Assembly: GCF_023065955.2 (NCBI RefSeq)
Contig: NW_026622874.1
Span: 82,296,917-82,360,916 of the forward strand
DNA from: Ursus arctos
Taxonomy: Eukaryota > Chordata > Mammalia > Carnivora > Ursidae
Reading direction: 5' to 3'
DNA: 64,000 bases
The position numbers and the translations under genes were made by a program. Below the pieces are notes generated by a model that saw only the letters and a program-made list of their open reading frames with translations, was not told the origin of the DNA and did no database searches. This document shows positions 13,456 to 24,689 of this stretch, one piece after another (positions within the stretch are counted from its first letter, which is position 1; the number at the start of each line of letters is the position of its first letter).

Positions 13456-13657
13456 TTTTTTTTTAAAGATTTTATTTATTTATTTGACAGAGAGAGAGAC
13501 AGCCAGCGAGAGACTGAACACAAGTAGGGGGAGTGGGAAAGGAAGAAGCAGGCTCCCAGCAGAGCAGGGAGCCCAATGCGGGGCTCTATCCCAGAATCCT
13601 GGGATCAGGCCCTGAGCCGAAGGCAGACGCTTAATGACTGAGCCACCCAAGCGCCCC
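13456..13657 (-). mobile_element. Can-SINE (antisense), second half of a tail-to-tail pair
   Basis: A T-run and TTAAAGATTTTATTTATTTATT abut the tail of the preceding copy, and it ends CCACCCAAGCGCCCC. The pair shares one flanking duplication, AAGTATTT (just before 13275 and shortly after 13657), suggesting the second copy entered the first one's tail. Confidence 0.94.
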
Positions 13658-13721
13658 TTTTTTTCAAAAAGTATTTTTTACCCACTCTAAGGCAAGATGC
13701 CCTAAATAAAACCTAGTTTTA

Positions 13722-13943
13722 GGGGTGCCTGGGCAGCTCAGTGATTGAGCATCTGACTCTTTATTTCAGCTCAGGTGTTGATCTCAGAGTCGTGAGATCA
13801 AGGCCTATATTGGGGCTTCATGCTCAGCCTGGAGTCTGAGATTCTCTCCCCCTCTGCCCCTCCTGACACCCACCCCCACCTGACTACTCTCGAGTGCTCT
13901 CTCTTTTTAAAATACATAAACAAAATATTTATTTTTAAAAAAT
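13722..13943 (+). mobile_element. Can-SINE (sense), old copy
   Basis: A diverged head GGGGTGCCTGGGCAGCTCAG. It is flanked by an imperfect duplication ACC(T/C)AGTTTTA. Confidence 0.9.
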
Positions 13944-14344
13944 TACCCAGTTTTAGTGAGAGCTACAGATTATTAAACAGTTAATTGGAATTCAGTAAGG
14001 AAAACTAAAATAGTAGTAAGCATGTTGCTGTGGGAGCACATCAGAGTGCCTTTAATTCAGGCTTGGAAGGTTAGAAAGGACCACAGGAAGAATGAATGAC
14101 CTCTAAGCTGAGATCTAAAGAACAAATAGGAATTGGCCAAAGAAGGGAAGGATGTCAAAATGGTCCAGGTAGAAAAGGTTTTACATAGGGAACCTGAAAG
14201 CTTAGTGTGCCTGATGACAGTAGTTTAAGGGGAGGAGTAACATTAGATGCCTCTGGATAGGGAAACAGGGACTAGATCATGGAGAGCTTATTTTTTCATC
14301 TCCCTTCTCCCCCCACTGCTCCCTGTTTTGTTTTGGTTTTTTTT

Positions 14345-16965
14345 TAACACATTTATTGGTATATAAGTCACATGCCATATAGTTTATCCCTAAAGTGTAC
14401 AATTCACTTTTAGTGTATTCTCAAAGTTGTGCAATAACCATCACCATGGTCAGTTTTAGAACATTTTCATCACTTCAGAAAGTAACCCGGTGTACCCTTT
14501 AGCTATCACCCCCCAACTTTCCCAGCACTAAGCAACTACTAATTTACTCTGTCTCTGTATACTTACCTATTCTGCACGTTTCATGTAAATAGAATCATAT
14601 AACATGTAGTCTTTTGTGACTGGCTTCTTTCACTAAATGTTTTCAAGGTTCATGCTGTACCACGTATCAGTACTTCATTTCTTTTTATTGATAAATAATA
14701 ATCCATTGTATGGCTAAACTTCATTTTGTTCATCAACTGGTGGACATTTGGGTTGTTTCTGCCTTTTGTAACCTATGCATTATAGTATGAACATTCATGT
14801 ACACATTTTTGTGTGGATGTATGTTTCCATTTCTCTTGCATTTCTAGGAGTGAAATTGCTGGATCATAAACTTAGTTTTTGGTGAAATTGACATGCTGTC
14901 TTCCAAAGTGGTTGCACCATTTAACTTTCCAACCAGCAATGTATGAAGATTCCAGTTTCTCTACATCCTCATCAGCACTTGTTATACCTGTGTTTTTCAT
15001 TATAGCCATCCTAGTGGATGTGAATAGTTTCTCATTGTGGCTTTGATTTGCATTTTCCTGATGACAAATAATGTTGAGCATCTTTTATATGCTTTTGGTC
15101 ATTTTGATATCTTCTTTGGAGAAAGGTCTGTCTGATCCTCTGCCCATTTTTAAATTGAATTGTCTTTCTATTGTTAAGTTGTAAGAGATAAGTCATTTTC
15201 AGACATGATTGGCAAATATTTTCTCCCAGCCTTTTCATTTTCTTTATGGTATCATTTGATGTGCAAAAATTTTAAATCTGAAGCCCAGTTTATTGTTTCT
15301 TTTGTTGTTTGTGCTTTTGGTGTCATATCTAGGAAATGATTGCCTAATTCAGTGGGGTGAAGATTTTTTCCTAAGCTTTCTTCTAGGGGTTTTAGCTCTT
15401 CATTTAGATCTCTTGCCTATTTTGAGTAAATTTTTGTATATGGTATGAAGTAAAGGTCCAAATTCATTCTTTTACATGTAAATATCCAGTTGTCCCTCTA
15501 CTACTTGTTGAAAAGACTATTATTTCCCCCATGAAATAATCTTGACCCCCTTGTTGAAAATCAATTGGCCATAAATATGAGGTTTATTTTTGGACTCTAA
15601 ATTCTGTTGCATTGATCTATAGGTTTGTGGAAGGGAAAAAAAAATTCTACAGTTCTATGATTAAGTCTCAGTCTTTTAGTGAATGTGTGCCCCTGGGCTG
15701 TGACCTTCCCCCCTACAAGTGTTTCTCAGTCACCCCTACCCTCCTTGGATGAGACATGAAGGATAAAGAATTCCTGGAGTTGGCTATTTCCCTTTCTCCA
15801 GCTCTGTTAGGCTCTGGTAAAACCCCAGTCGGTTAGGCTCTGGTAAAATAGTTTCTTTTGAGACCAAGCCTCATTGAGAACAGGATGCTCTGGGCTTATC
15901 TCAAAAGAGCTGTTTTTGCATTTTTCCTGCCAGATGCACAAGGGAATTGTTCTCCTGTCTTCACCATGAGAGCTGTAGGACTTCTGTAGGTAAAACTCGT
16001 AAAAGTGTGGGAGATTCCCTAGGACTTCCCCCGGGAATTTTTAACTCAAACTTAACCACACTGAACCTCCAAGAATTTATCCGTTTACAGTTTAGGTCTT
16101 CCTACCCTGGTACTTGTTCCCATGGAATTGTCTAGGTTTCTGCTCCAGTAAGTTGTGATTCTCTGTATTGGCCTGTTTGTCCCTCCAACTTTGGAGGCAG
16201 TGGTTTGCCGTGTCCTCAGTTCTTTGATGGCTCTAAGAAGAGTTGTTGATACTCAGTTTGTTCAGCATCTTTCTTGCTTTGTGGGCAAGAATAACAACTT
16301 CTTAGCTCCTTACATTGCTGGACCAGAAACCAGAAGCTCCCACTTATTTTGCTAGATTTATTTTTGGGTGTTTTATTCTTTTTGCTATTATTGTAAAATC
16401 ATTACCATCTTAATTTTCAGATTGCTCATCACTAGTGTATGGAAATTCAATTTTTGCATATCGATGATATCCTGCAAGTTTTGTTTTTTTTGTTTTTTTT
16501 TTTAAGATTTTACTTATTTATTTGACACAGAGAGAGAGCACAAGCAGGGAGAGTAGCAGGCAGAGGGAGAGGGAGAAGCATGCTCCCCGGTGAGCAGCGA
16601 GCCCGATGCAGGGCTCAATCCCAGGACTCTAGGATCGTGATGAGCTGAAGGCAGATGCTTAACTGTTTGAGCCACCCAGGTGCCCCAATATCCTGCAACC
16701 TTTTAAAAGTAATTTATTCTAATAGTGTTTTAGTGGATTATTTTTCCTGCCTAATTGCCTTGGCTAGAACTTTTGGAACAATGTTGAATACAAGTGACAA
16801 AAGCAGATACCCTTGTCTTATTCCTGATCTTAGGGGGAAAGCATTCTCCATTTTTCTCCATTAAGTATGGTAGCTGTGGGTTTTTTGTATATACTGTTTA
16901 TCTAGTTGAGGAATGTCATTTCTGTTCCTAGCCACAATGGTAAAATTTTTGCAAAACTGTAGTAT
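14345..16965 (-). mobile_element. Old L1 copy (antisense), interrupted
   Basis: Segments 14345-15630 and 16690-16965 match antisense L1 3' sequence. Recognisable phrases are 'ttccaaagtggttgcaccat', 'ctctgcccatttttaaattg', and a 'caatgttgaata...cccttgtcttattcctgatcttag' region from reverse-transcriptase antisense. The part at 15640-16370 is less clear. A Can-SINE is nested at 16478. No intact ORF survives. Confidence 0.75.
16478..16687 (-). mobile_element. Can-SINE nested in L1 (antisense)
   Basis: Flanked by a perfect 11-bp target duplication ATATCCTGCAA (16467-16477 and 16688-16698). The surrounding L1 reads continuously when it is removed. Confidence 0.95.
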
Positions 16966-17099
16966 AATGTCACAAAGGGTGTTGACATTGAAGCATTCCA
17001 TAGATCTTAGATTTCCTTATTTGTACTTGTGTTTATGTATTAATAAGTTCTGTGCATTTTTGTCACCTGTGTAGCTTTGTTTGTTTGCTGTCACAGTCA

Positions 17100-17600
17100 G
17101 GTTCAGATATCCAACTTGCACATGTCCGTAGTTTATTTCTTTTTATTGTTGAGTAATACTCTGTGGTATAAATATACCAGAATTTGTTTAACCATTCACC
17201 TGCTGATGTACGTCTGAGCTGATTCCAGTTTTGTTTTTTGTTTTTTAGATTTAATTTATTTATTTGTCAGAGAACACAAGCAGGGGGATCGGCAGGCAGA
17301 GGGAGAAGCAGGCTCCCTGCTGAGCAGGGAGCCTGATGCAGAGCTCAATTCCAGGACCCTGAGATCATGACCTGAGTCAAAGGCAGACACTTAACCAACT
17401 TAACCAACTGAGCCACCCAGGAATACCACGTTCCAATTTTTGGCTATTACGAATAAGCTGCTCTGAACATCCATGCGCAAGTTTTTGTATGAACCCAAAT
17501 TTTCATTTCTCTGGGATAAATGCCAAGGTGTAATTGCTTAGTCATATAGTAGTTGCATGTTTAGTTTTTAAAGAAATTGCCAAAATGTTTTTTAAACTTT
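17100..17600 (-). mobile_element. L1 3'-end fragment (antisense) with nested SINE
   Basis: Typical antisense L1 3' phrases are 'ttgttgagtaatactctgtg', 'gctgattccag', 'aataagctgctctgaacat' and 'cccaaattttcatttctctg'. It is split by the SINE at 17232. Confidence 0.7.
17232..17426 (-). mobile_element. Can-SINE (antisense)
   Basis: TTTTTAGATTTAATTTATTT to CAACTGAGCCACCCAGG. It contains an extra tandem 'cttaaccaa' unit near its head. Imperfect flanking duplication TTCCA(G/A)TTTT. Confidence 0.92.
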
Positions 17601-17609
17601 TAAGGGATG

Positions 17610-18860
17610 ATAAGAATTTGGACTTGATTGTGAGGACATTATGAGGTCATTTTAATATTAATCCCAGTATTAATATTTTGAATTTGAAGAGGTTATCAAA
17701 CCAAAGAATATCCCTGCTGAGCAGGTAAATGTATGAATCTGAAACTCATAAATCAGACTTGTACAGAAGATGCAGTGGAGTTATGAGTGTATGATTGATT
17801 GTAGAAGCTATGGGTGGGGGGTGATATTTTCCAGCAAAAGTACAATGAGTGAGGGGAAAAAAGAGAAGAGAACCTGAGACAGAACCCTGAAGATGACCAA
17901 TATTTTCAGGAGACTGAGAAAGCTAGGCTTGAGAAGGAAACCAAAGGAAAACTTGATATTGTGGAAGCCATGGGGAAAAGAAGAAAGATGTGGTCAACAG
18001 TGTTACCAAAGAGCAAGTAACATTAGAAATTGAAAAGTACATTGGTTTTAAAGAGTTTGTTAATAACCCTGGGGAGAGAAGTTTTAGTGAAGTAGTATGG
18101 TAGGAACCTTATTCATAGCGGGTTGAGAAATGACTAGTAGGTGAAGTAAAATAGCAATGGAGATAGAATTTTGCCTGTGGAAGGGAGAGAAAAGTTAATT
18201 AGAGAAGAATGTGGGGTCCAGGGTAGGTCATTTTTAGATAGAGTTGGTCTTATGTTGATGATAATGAGGAGTCCGTGGAGAAGGAGGGGTTGATAATGCA
18301 TCAAAGAGAAGGGATTCTTGATTGAGCGAGGGTCCTGATGATACCACACAGAGCGGTGGACAGAGCATAGCCAACTTCAGGAAGCAAGATACGTTTTCCT
18401 TTGTGACAAGAGGAAAGGAAGTAAAGATAAAGGAGGTAAAGTTAGTTTATAGATATGGTGGTACAAAGTTGAAGGAGTTTCCCGCTGACGGCTTATATTT
18501 CCTCAGTAAGAGAACAGAGGGGGTCATCTGTTAGGAGTGGAAGGGCATGATTAGGTAGGAAGTTTGAGGCAAGTGGAAAGGGTTGAGGTAGCTGCTGTGA
18601 AGGATGGTAGACAGCTGACTAGAAAAAGATTTCTAGGTCATAATGAGGGTCTACTTGGCCCTGTAAGGCCTTTTTTTTTTTTTTTTTTCCTTTTAAACAC
18701 TCCCCGTCTAATGGTTCTATATTTTTTTCTAGCAGAGTTCAGCAGCCTGGGTGGAGATGCAGGAAAAGGAAACCATTGTGTTGATCTGGGGTTAGAGTTT
18801 GTCCCAGGTGACACAGGAGAAAGAGCCATTAAATGAACTAAGCAGAGTGGTCTCATACAG
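17610..18860. repeat. Possible old L2-like LINE sequence
   Basis: A purine-rich stretch with phrases such as 'ggagactgagaaagctaggc' and 'gagcaagtaacattagaaat' that recall an old LINE consensus. There is a T run at 18669-18688. Class uncertain; no reading frame. Confidence 0.35.
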
Positions 18861-19080
18861 ACGTTGAAGTCAGACAGGTCTTAGTTTAATCCTACCTTGA
18901 CCACTTCGTGACTTAGGCAGATTACTTAGCCTTCTCTAAGCTTCAGACCTCTAATAATAATCACACATAATCACATCAGCAACCTAATCATAATAATACC
19001 TATCTCTTTCAATTATGAGGACTAAATGAGACAAGTCAACGCATAGTTTGGCACATAATAAATGTTAATAAGTAATAGCT
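18860..19080 (+). mobile_element. MIR (sense)
   Basis: 'ccttgaccacttcgtgactt', 'ggactaaatgagacaag' and 'ggcacataataaatgttaat' follow MIR order. Confidence 0.75.
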
Positions 19081-19094
19081 TATGTTATTACCTC

Positions 19095-19260
19095 TGGCCC
19101 AGTATTGTCACTTATTAGCTGAATAACCTTAGGCAAGTTTCTTTCCTTTTTATCTGTAAGAAGGAAATTATAATACTTGTTGGGAGTATCAGGTAGGTAT
19201 CTTTTGGAGGAAAGAAATACTAACCACTATGCCTGGCACATCCTTTTACTGCTTAGTAAA
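19095..19260 (+). mobile_element. MIR (sense)
   Basis: 'cacttattagctgaataacc' and 'aggcaagtttctttcc' match the MIR core. Confidence 0.65.
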
Positions 19261-19375
19261 AGTGAGTTGAAGCAGAATCTGGAGAGGATTTTTAGAAAAT
19301 TAAATTGGAAAGTTAGGTGGGAATTTTTGCCTTTGCCTTATAATTAGTAGATAGCCTTTAAAAGTTCATGAGCAG

Positions 19376-19544
19376 GGGCGCCTGGGTGCTCAGTCGTTAA
19401 GCGTCTGCCTTCGGCTCAGGGCGTGATCCCGGCGTTATGGGATCAAGCCCCACATCAGGCTCCTCCGCTATGAGCCTGCTTCTTCCTCTCCCACTCCCCC
19501 TGCTTGTGTTCCCTCTCTCACTGGCTGTCTCTATCTCTGTCGAA
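19376..19544 (+). mobile_element. Can-SINE without an A-rich tail (sense)
   Basis: The head is GGGCGCCTGGGTGCTCAGTC. The body ends at TCTGTCGAA and meets the duplication directly, lacking the usual AAATAAAATCTTTAAAA tail. It has a perfect 17-bp target duplication (19359-19375 and 19545-19561). Confidence 0.95.
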
Positions 19545-19624
19545 TAAAAGTTCATGAGCAGAGAGATAGTATAAAAGTGGTGTTTGGGGAATATTAATTT
19601 ATCCATAGTATGATAGGATTTATG

Positions 19625-19915
19625 GTCTCAGCTAGATACCACCTCTTCAGAGCGAGGCCTTCCCTAACCACCCTGAGAATCTAAGATAGTGATTCTCCAA
19701 CACCTTACCCCATATCATTTTCCTCATGACATTTGTGACCATCTGCTAATTAACTGGTTTATTACTTTACTTTTTTCCCTCTGTCTCCCTCTACTAAAAT
19801 ATATGCTTCATATAAAAAGGGGTGTTTCTGTCTTACTGCTGTATCCCAGTGCCCAGAACAGTGCCTAGGACATAGAAGGCATTCATTCAGTAAATATATC
19901 TTGAATGGGTGAGTA
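19625..19915 (+). mobile_element. L2 3'-end fragment
   Basis: It matches the remembered L2 3' end: 'ctcttcagagcgaggccttc', 'ctgctgtatcccagtgccca', 'gaacagtgcctaggacatag', and 'aaatatatcttgaatgggtg'. Confidence 0.75.
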
Positions 19916-20129
19916 AAATATAAGGAGGGACTAGAAGGAAAGAGACTACTGAAGAAGTTTTAACAATAATTTTAGTATTAGAATAAGACCTGGACAGGGA
20001 TAGCAGTGTAAAGAAGGAAGGAACAAATAAGAAAAATTCGAAAGAATGATATTTTTTACATAGTAGAAGGGACAAAAGGAGGCAAGCAACAAGATGATTC
20101 CAAGATTTCCAAACTGGGTGAGCGAAGTG

Positions 20130-20240
20130 GTGACAGTATCACTGAGTGTCTGCCTTCATCTCCTTTTATAACTTTTTATGCCCAAAACTCAGAACAGTGC
20201 CTAGCATAGAGTGATGAGCAGTAAATACTTGAATGAATGA
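20130..20240 (+). mobile_element. Short L2 3'-end fragment
   Basis: It contains 'agaacagtgcctagcataga' and 'aatacttgaatgaatgag', the L2 terminal phrases. Confidence 0.6.
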
Positions 20241-21002
20241 GAAAAAAATAGGGGAAATCAGAAGGCTACATCTTAGATGCATTGTGTTTTTAAAGTAACA
20301 GGACACCCAAGCGGGTGGAAGATTAGGCTAAAATTCTGGAAAGAATAAAGGGCATTGGGATTTATAACATTGAAGAGGAAAGAACCAACTAAACAGAAGG
20401 GGCAGCCTTAGAGATAGAAGAACAAGAATGTGGTTTCAGGAAAGCAAAGACAGAGCTAGTCCCACGGAGATAGCTACCAATGTTTCATGCTATAGAAAAG
20501 CTGAAGAAAAGTGAAGACTGGAGCAGATCTTTGGATTTAGAGACTGAGAGGCCAGGAATGATCTTGGAAAGAACAACTTACATAAAGCAGTGAAGTCAAA
20601 GTCCTAATACAAAGGGTATGAGTAGATGAGATAAATCCGCCCCCCTCTGAGAGCCGAAGGAATAGAGGCAATGTGTAATCTGAGATAGTCATTTAAAGGA
20701 AATATAGTTTGCTTTGTTTTGTTTTTTATATAAATATAGACATAAGCATATTTTTGGGGAGAGAGAAGAAAGATCCATAGTCCAAGACAGTTGTCAACTT
20801 TAGTGTGCACAAGAACAGGAAGAGGATTTTGTTCACAGTGGAGGTTGCTGGCACCACATGTAGGGAATCTGATTCAGTAGGTGCGGGGACCAGATACAGC
20901 TTTCCCCTGGTATCTGAAGGTAGAACATTCTTAAGAAACCTTTTGTAAGCTGAAATGGTATAAAGTGAAGAAGCCATTACCATTGATTTAATTGGGGAAA
21001 AA

Positions 21003-21166
21003 AATTTTTTTTAAGATTTTATTTATCTGTTTGTCAGAGAGAGAGCACACAGGCAGGGGAGCAGCAGGCAGAGGGAGAAAGCAGACTTCCCCGCTGAGCA
21101 AGGAGCCCAGGCTCATGACCGGAGCTGAAGGCAGGCACTTAACTGGCTGAGCCACCCAGGCATCCC
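21003..21166 (-). mobile_element. Can-SINE (antisense), first of a head-to-head pair
   Basis: TTTTTTTTAAGATTTTATTT to GAGCCACCCAGGCATCCC with a body deletion. TAATTGG is duplicated on both sides. Confidence 0.92.
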
Positions 21167-21218
21167 TAATTGGAAAAAATTTCGAGCATTCCTAGACCTA
21201 AAAAAATAACTTGGGCTT

Positions 21219-21419
21219 GGGGCCCCTGGGTGGCTCACTTAAGTGACTGCCTTTGGCACGGGTCATGATCCCAGGGTCCTGGGATCAGCCCCACCTTGGG
21301 CTCCCTGCTACATGGGGAGCCTGCTTCTCCCTCTCCCTCTGCCTGCCGCTCCCCCTGCTTGTGCTCTCTCTCTCTCTGTCAAATAAATAAACAAAATCTT
21401 TAAAAATAAATAAAACAAA
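21219..21419 (+). mobile_element. Can-SINE (sense), second of a head-to-head pair
   Basis: The head is GGGGCCCCTGGGTGGCTCAC and the tail AAATAAATAAACAAAATCTT. It lies 52 bases from the head of the preceding antisense copy. Confidence 0.93.
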
Positions 21420-21758
21420 AGGCTTTTCTGGTATCTTAAGACACATCTTGCTAATGGATGCGCAAAGTAAGTTGAGGTAAAGCACAGATGCTCACAGAAA
21501 GTTCAAAGCTGTGGTGGCTTAATGCTGAGTATAGTTTGGGGTGAGTGCTGCTTCTATAGTGGCTTGCTACAAAACAAATGCCAAACACTATTTATGCTTT
21601 TCACCTTTTGTTGTAAAAGCAAAAATCCTTTTTGGATTTCTTCTGATAAGTGAAAACAAGTACTAATGTAGACTTTTGTAAAAGTGAAGTGGTGGAATGC
21701 GAACTTTCAAAAAGTAAGGGTTACCTGTGTCAGCATTTTAAACAAGTTCCCCCTGCCA

Positions 21759-21805
21759 AACACACACACACACACCCCACCCCACCCCACCCCATTCCAC
21801 CCTAA
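21759..21805. repeat. (CA)n then (CCCCA)n simple repeat
   Basis: A short CA run passes into CCCCA pentamers. Confidence 0.85.
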
Positions 21806-21963
21806 CCACCAGAAGATTCTGATGTAGTTAAATTCTATAACCACATTCTAACAGGTTCAGGGAGTGAAAATCAAAGTCAGAACAAAGGGGAAGGAAGGGA
21901 ATTACATTTCTGAAAAATGAAGAGTAAGGGAGTTTGGGAAGGAGAAGGAATTCATCTTCTTTA

Positions 21964-22170
21964 TTTTATTTATTTTTTTTTCAAGATTTTATTTATTTAC
22001 TTGACAGAGAAAGAGACAGCCAGCAAGAGAGGGAACACAAGCAGGGGGAGTGGGAGAGGAAGAAGCAGGCTCCCAGCGGAGGAGCCTGATGTGGGGCTCG
22101 ATCCCAGGACTCTGGGATCATGCCCTGAGCCGAAGGCAGACGCTTAACGACTGAGCCACCCAGGCGCCCC
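21964..22170 (-). mobile_element. Young Can-SINE, ursid-type (antisense)
   Basis: Close to consensus with head complement GAGCCACCCAGGCGCCCC. A 17-bp target duplication with one mismatch lies at 21947-21963 and 22171-22187. Confidence 0.95.
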
Positions 22171-22203
22171 GGAGTTCATCTTCTTTAAAATAAACTGTGA
22201 AGA

Positions 22204-22312
22204 GGGGCACCTGGCTGGCTCAGTAAGAAGAGCATGCAACTCTTTATCTCAGGGTGGTGAGTTCAAGCCCCACACTGGGCATAGAGTTTACTTAAAAAAA
22301 AAAAAAAAAAAA
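22204..22312 (+). mobile_element. Short tRNA-Lys-like SINE with A tail
   Basis: Only the tRNA-related head is present: a TGGCTCAGTAAGAAGAGC A-box region, AACTCTTTATC around the Lys anticodon position, a GGTGAGTTCAAGCC B-box region, then ATAGAGTTTACTT and a run of about 19 A. The CT-rich tract of ordinary Can-SINEs is absent. Confidence 0.85.
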
Positions 22313-22889
22313 GATTTGGATATGTCAATTATAATCTCAATAAAACTAAGAAAAAGAAGATTTTAAAATAAACAAGAAGAGATGGTACAGAGAAGTTTGG
22401 GGATGATGTACTGAGCTTCAGAGAGGTTTTCAGGTGGAGAAGAGGGCAAATGAGGTTGCTTCATTTGCATGACCTTGATTTTTTCCAGTGAGTGGGAAGA
22501 AAGGTTATCTACTTTGGGCAGGCATTAGAGAATTTGAGGAGTGTGGAAAGGTCTGAAACAGCTGCTGTGGAGGTTGCAGCAGAGTGGACGAAGGAGGAAC
22601 ATAAGCAGTACTGAGCGGTGTCTAGCTGCTGTTGGGTTAGGTGGCATGACTGGTAGATCCAGTCAGCAGTTACCTGACATTTTTCAAAGTGAGGGATAGT
22701 CCTGAAAATATGTTCCTTCTCTTCGTTATTCATCACTACTCCATCATCTGCAGATTTATACCTTTTTTTGATGTTTTTAGCCTGACCTACTTCATGGGAT
22801 AATGAACGTCATAAATTTACTGTACAAGGTATAAATTATCTAAAATTTACCTGACGTACAACTTAAAAGATACTTCTGTGGTTTGCTAG

Positions 22890-23135
22890 AACAACAGCTA
22901 ATTTATTAGCACATCTGTGTGCCAGGCATTGTTCTAAGCTTCCTGCAAGAATAAACTCACTTAATAATTACCCCAAATTCTATGAGGTGGGTACTATTTA
23001 TTATCCCCATTTTACAGATGTGGAAAGTGGTCACAGAGATCAGTAACTTGCGTGAGGTTACAGAGCTAGTTAGTGACACAGCCCCAGGCAGTCTTGTTCT
23101 GTACCTTACTATGCTCCTAACCACTGGTCTGTTCC
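22890..23135 (-). mobile_element. MIR (antisense)
   Basis: 'tgtgccaggcattgttctaa', 'ccccattttacagatgtgga' and 'gttacagagctagttagtga' give a nearly full MIR. Confidence 0.85.
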
Positions 23136-24060
23136 ACTTTTCATGGCCCTTATTTTAAGGATAACTTTTCAAACAGCTTGGCCACTCATTGTGCATTATC
23201 TTGATGAGCTTATGTTTAATAACAATACCATAACTAAGTGAAAGAATCAGTTCTTCTCTGTAATCTTTTATATACAGTCAAGATTCTAACATTTTTATAG
23301 TTCATTCATAGTGTTAAGTTTGGGTATTTTAGAAAAATGAACATGTTTTCTGGTGTCACCTTACCAGAGTGGGAAAGGCATAAGAAGGGCAGTTTTTTGC
23401 TAGATCTTCATGATCTTTATAAATAAAATGTATTGAGTTCTCTAATGTTGGCTGTGGGTGTTGGTGGGTAGTAATAATATTTGGAACCTGATAAAAAATT
23501 AGGTTTTGGATCCTGAAAATAAAAATGTGTCTGCTCTGTGCATTTCTTAAAAAGATTTCCTATGCTAAAAGGGTGACAGTAAATTTAAAGACATTAATTA
23601 ATGTTAAAAAATCTTTTTGTACTGGTGGGTATCATATTAGTGCAGGTTCAGGCTGTCCAAAGGATTATTCGTGGAATAAAATTTTAAGTCTTTCTGAATA
23701 TCAGTAGTAACTCATTCTGATTTAATTCCTCTGGGGGGGGGCCTGTGAAGAAAAATTCGAGTTAAGAAAAGTTGAAACAGCTGTATCATCACCATGACAA
23801 GCAGGCAGCTGAGGGATGTGGGATTAGAATACACTGGAGAGCTGTGTGATGACTTTATTGCTCTATTTTTAAAGAACTCTGGCTAACATAAATCTTAAAA
23901 TATATTCTCTTGTGGTAGTTACGTTCTATAAAGTCACCATGAATGCTAGTCTAGTAAATATTGGATCATTATCCCTAGAGGAAATACAGGGTTGGGTTCC
24001 TAGGAGTCTCTGGTCACATTTTGTCAACCAGTCACTGCATTACCTTGTTTTATGTGTGTT

Positions 24061-24243
24061 TCTTTAAGATTTTATTTATTTATTTGAGAGAGAGAGCAAG
24101 CATGAGCTGGAGAGGAGGGCAGAGGAAGGGGAGAAGCAGACTCCCTGCCAAGGGAGCCTATCACGGGGTTCCATCCCAGGACCCCAGGATCATGACCTGA
24201 GCCAAAGGCAGACACTTAACTGACTGAGCTGCCCAGGCACCCC
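24061..24243 (-). mobile_element. Can-SINE (antisense)
   Basis: Flanked by a perfect 12-bp duplication TTTATGTGTGTT (24049-24060 and 24244-24255). It sits inside older repeat-like sequence. Confidence 0.95.
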
Positions 24244-24689
24244 TTTATGTGTGTTACTATTTAAAGATACCTTATTTACTGTATATTGTTGATTCAATTT
24301 TAAGGAAGTTTTTGCTTAGGAACACTAGACAGCACATCAGCACTATACCTGGTTCATTTTAAACAGCGAAATCATCAACAAAAATACAAAAATGTGGCAT
24401 TATGAGAGCATAGAAAGGACACTTTTTTACTGTATGGTGGCTGAAACAAGGCAGAAAATTACCTAGTTTGACTTCAGCTGGAAATGAATGTTGGGTAGCT
24501 CAAAATTTTTGCCGTTCTATACATGCATTATGTCCACAAATGACCACAAAAGTGCCACAACTATTATTTAGGGGTTACAACTAAATTTTAGTGAGTGGCA
24601 TATTTGCAAGTATGGAATCTGCAAATAATGAGAACTGAGTGTCTGTGAATGCATTCTAAATATTAAAACGAGAAGTAAAAATATAGGAC

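Larger units (their letters stand above)
20785..21850. mobile_element. Possible hAT-type (MER20-like) element split by later sequence
   Basis: The left piece (about 20785-20895) has 'gggaatctgattcagtaggt' and the right piece (about 21732-21850) has 'attttaaacaagttcccc' and 'attctgatgtagtt', phrases typical of such MITEs. Two SINEs and other sequence lie between them. Confidence 0.35.

Noticed and set aside
22204..22312. Functional tRNA-Lys gene
   Set aside because: The acceptor stem cannot pair and an A-rich SINE tail follows; the tRNA likeness is due to SINE ancestry.
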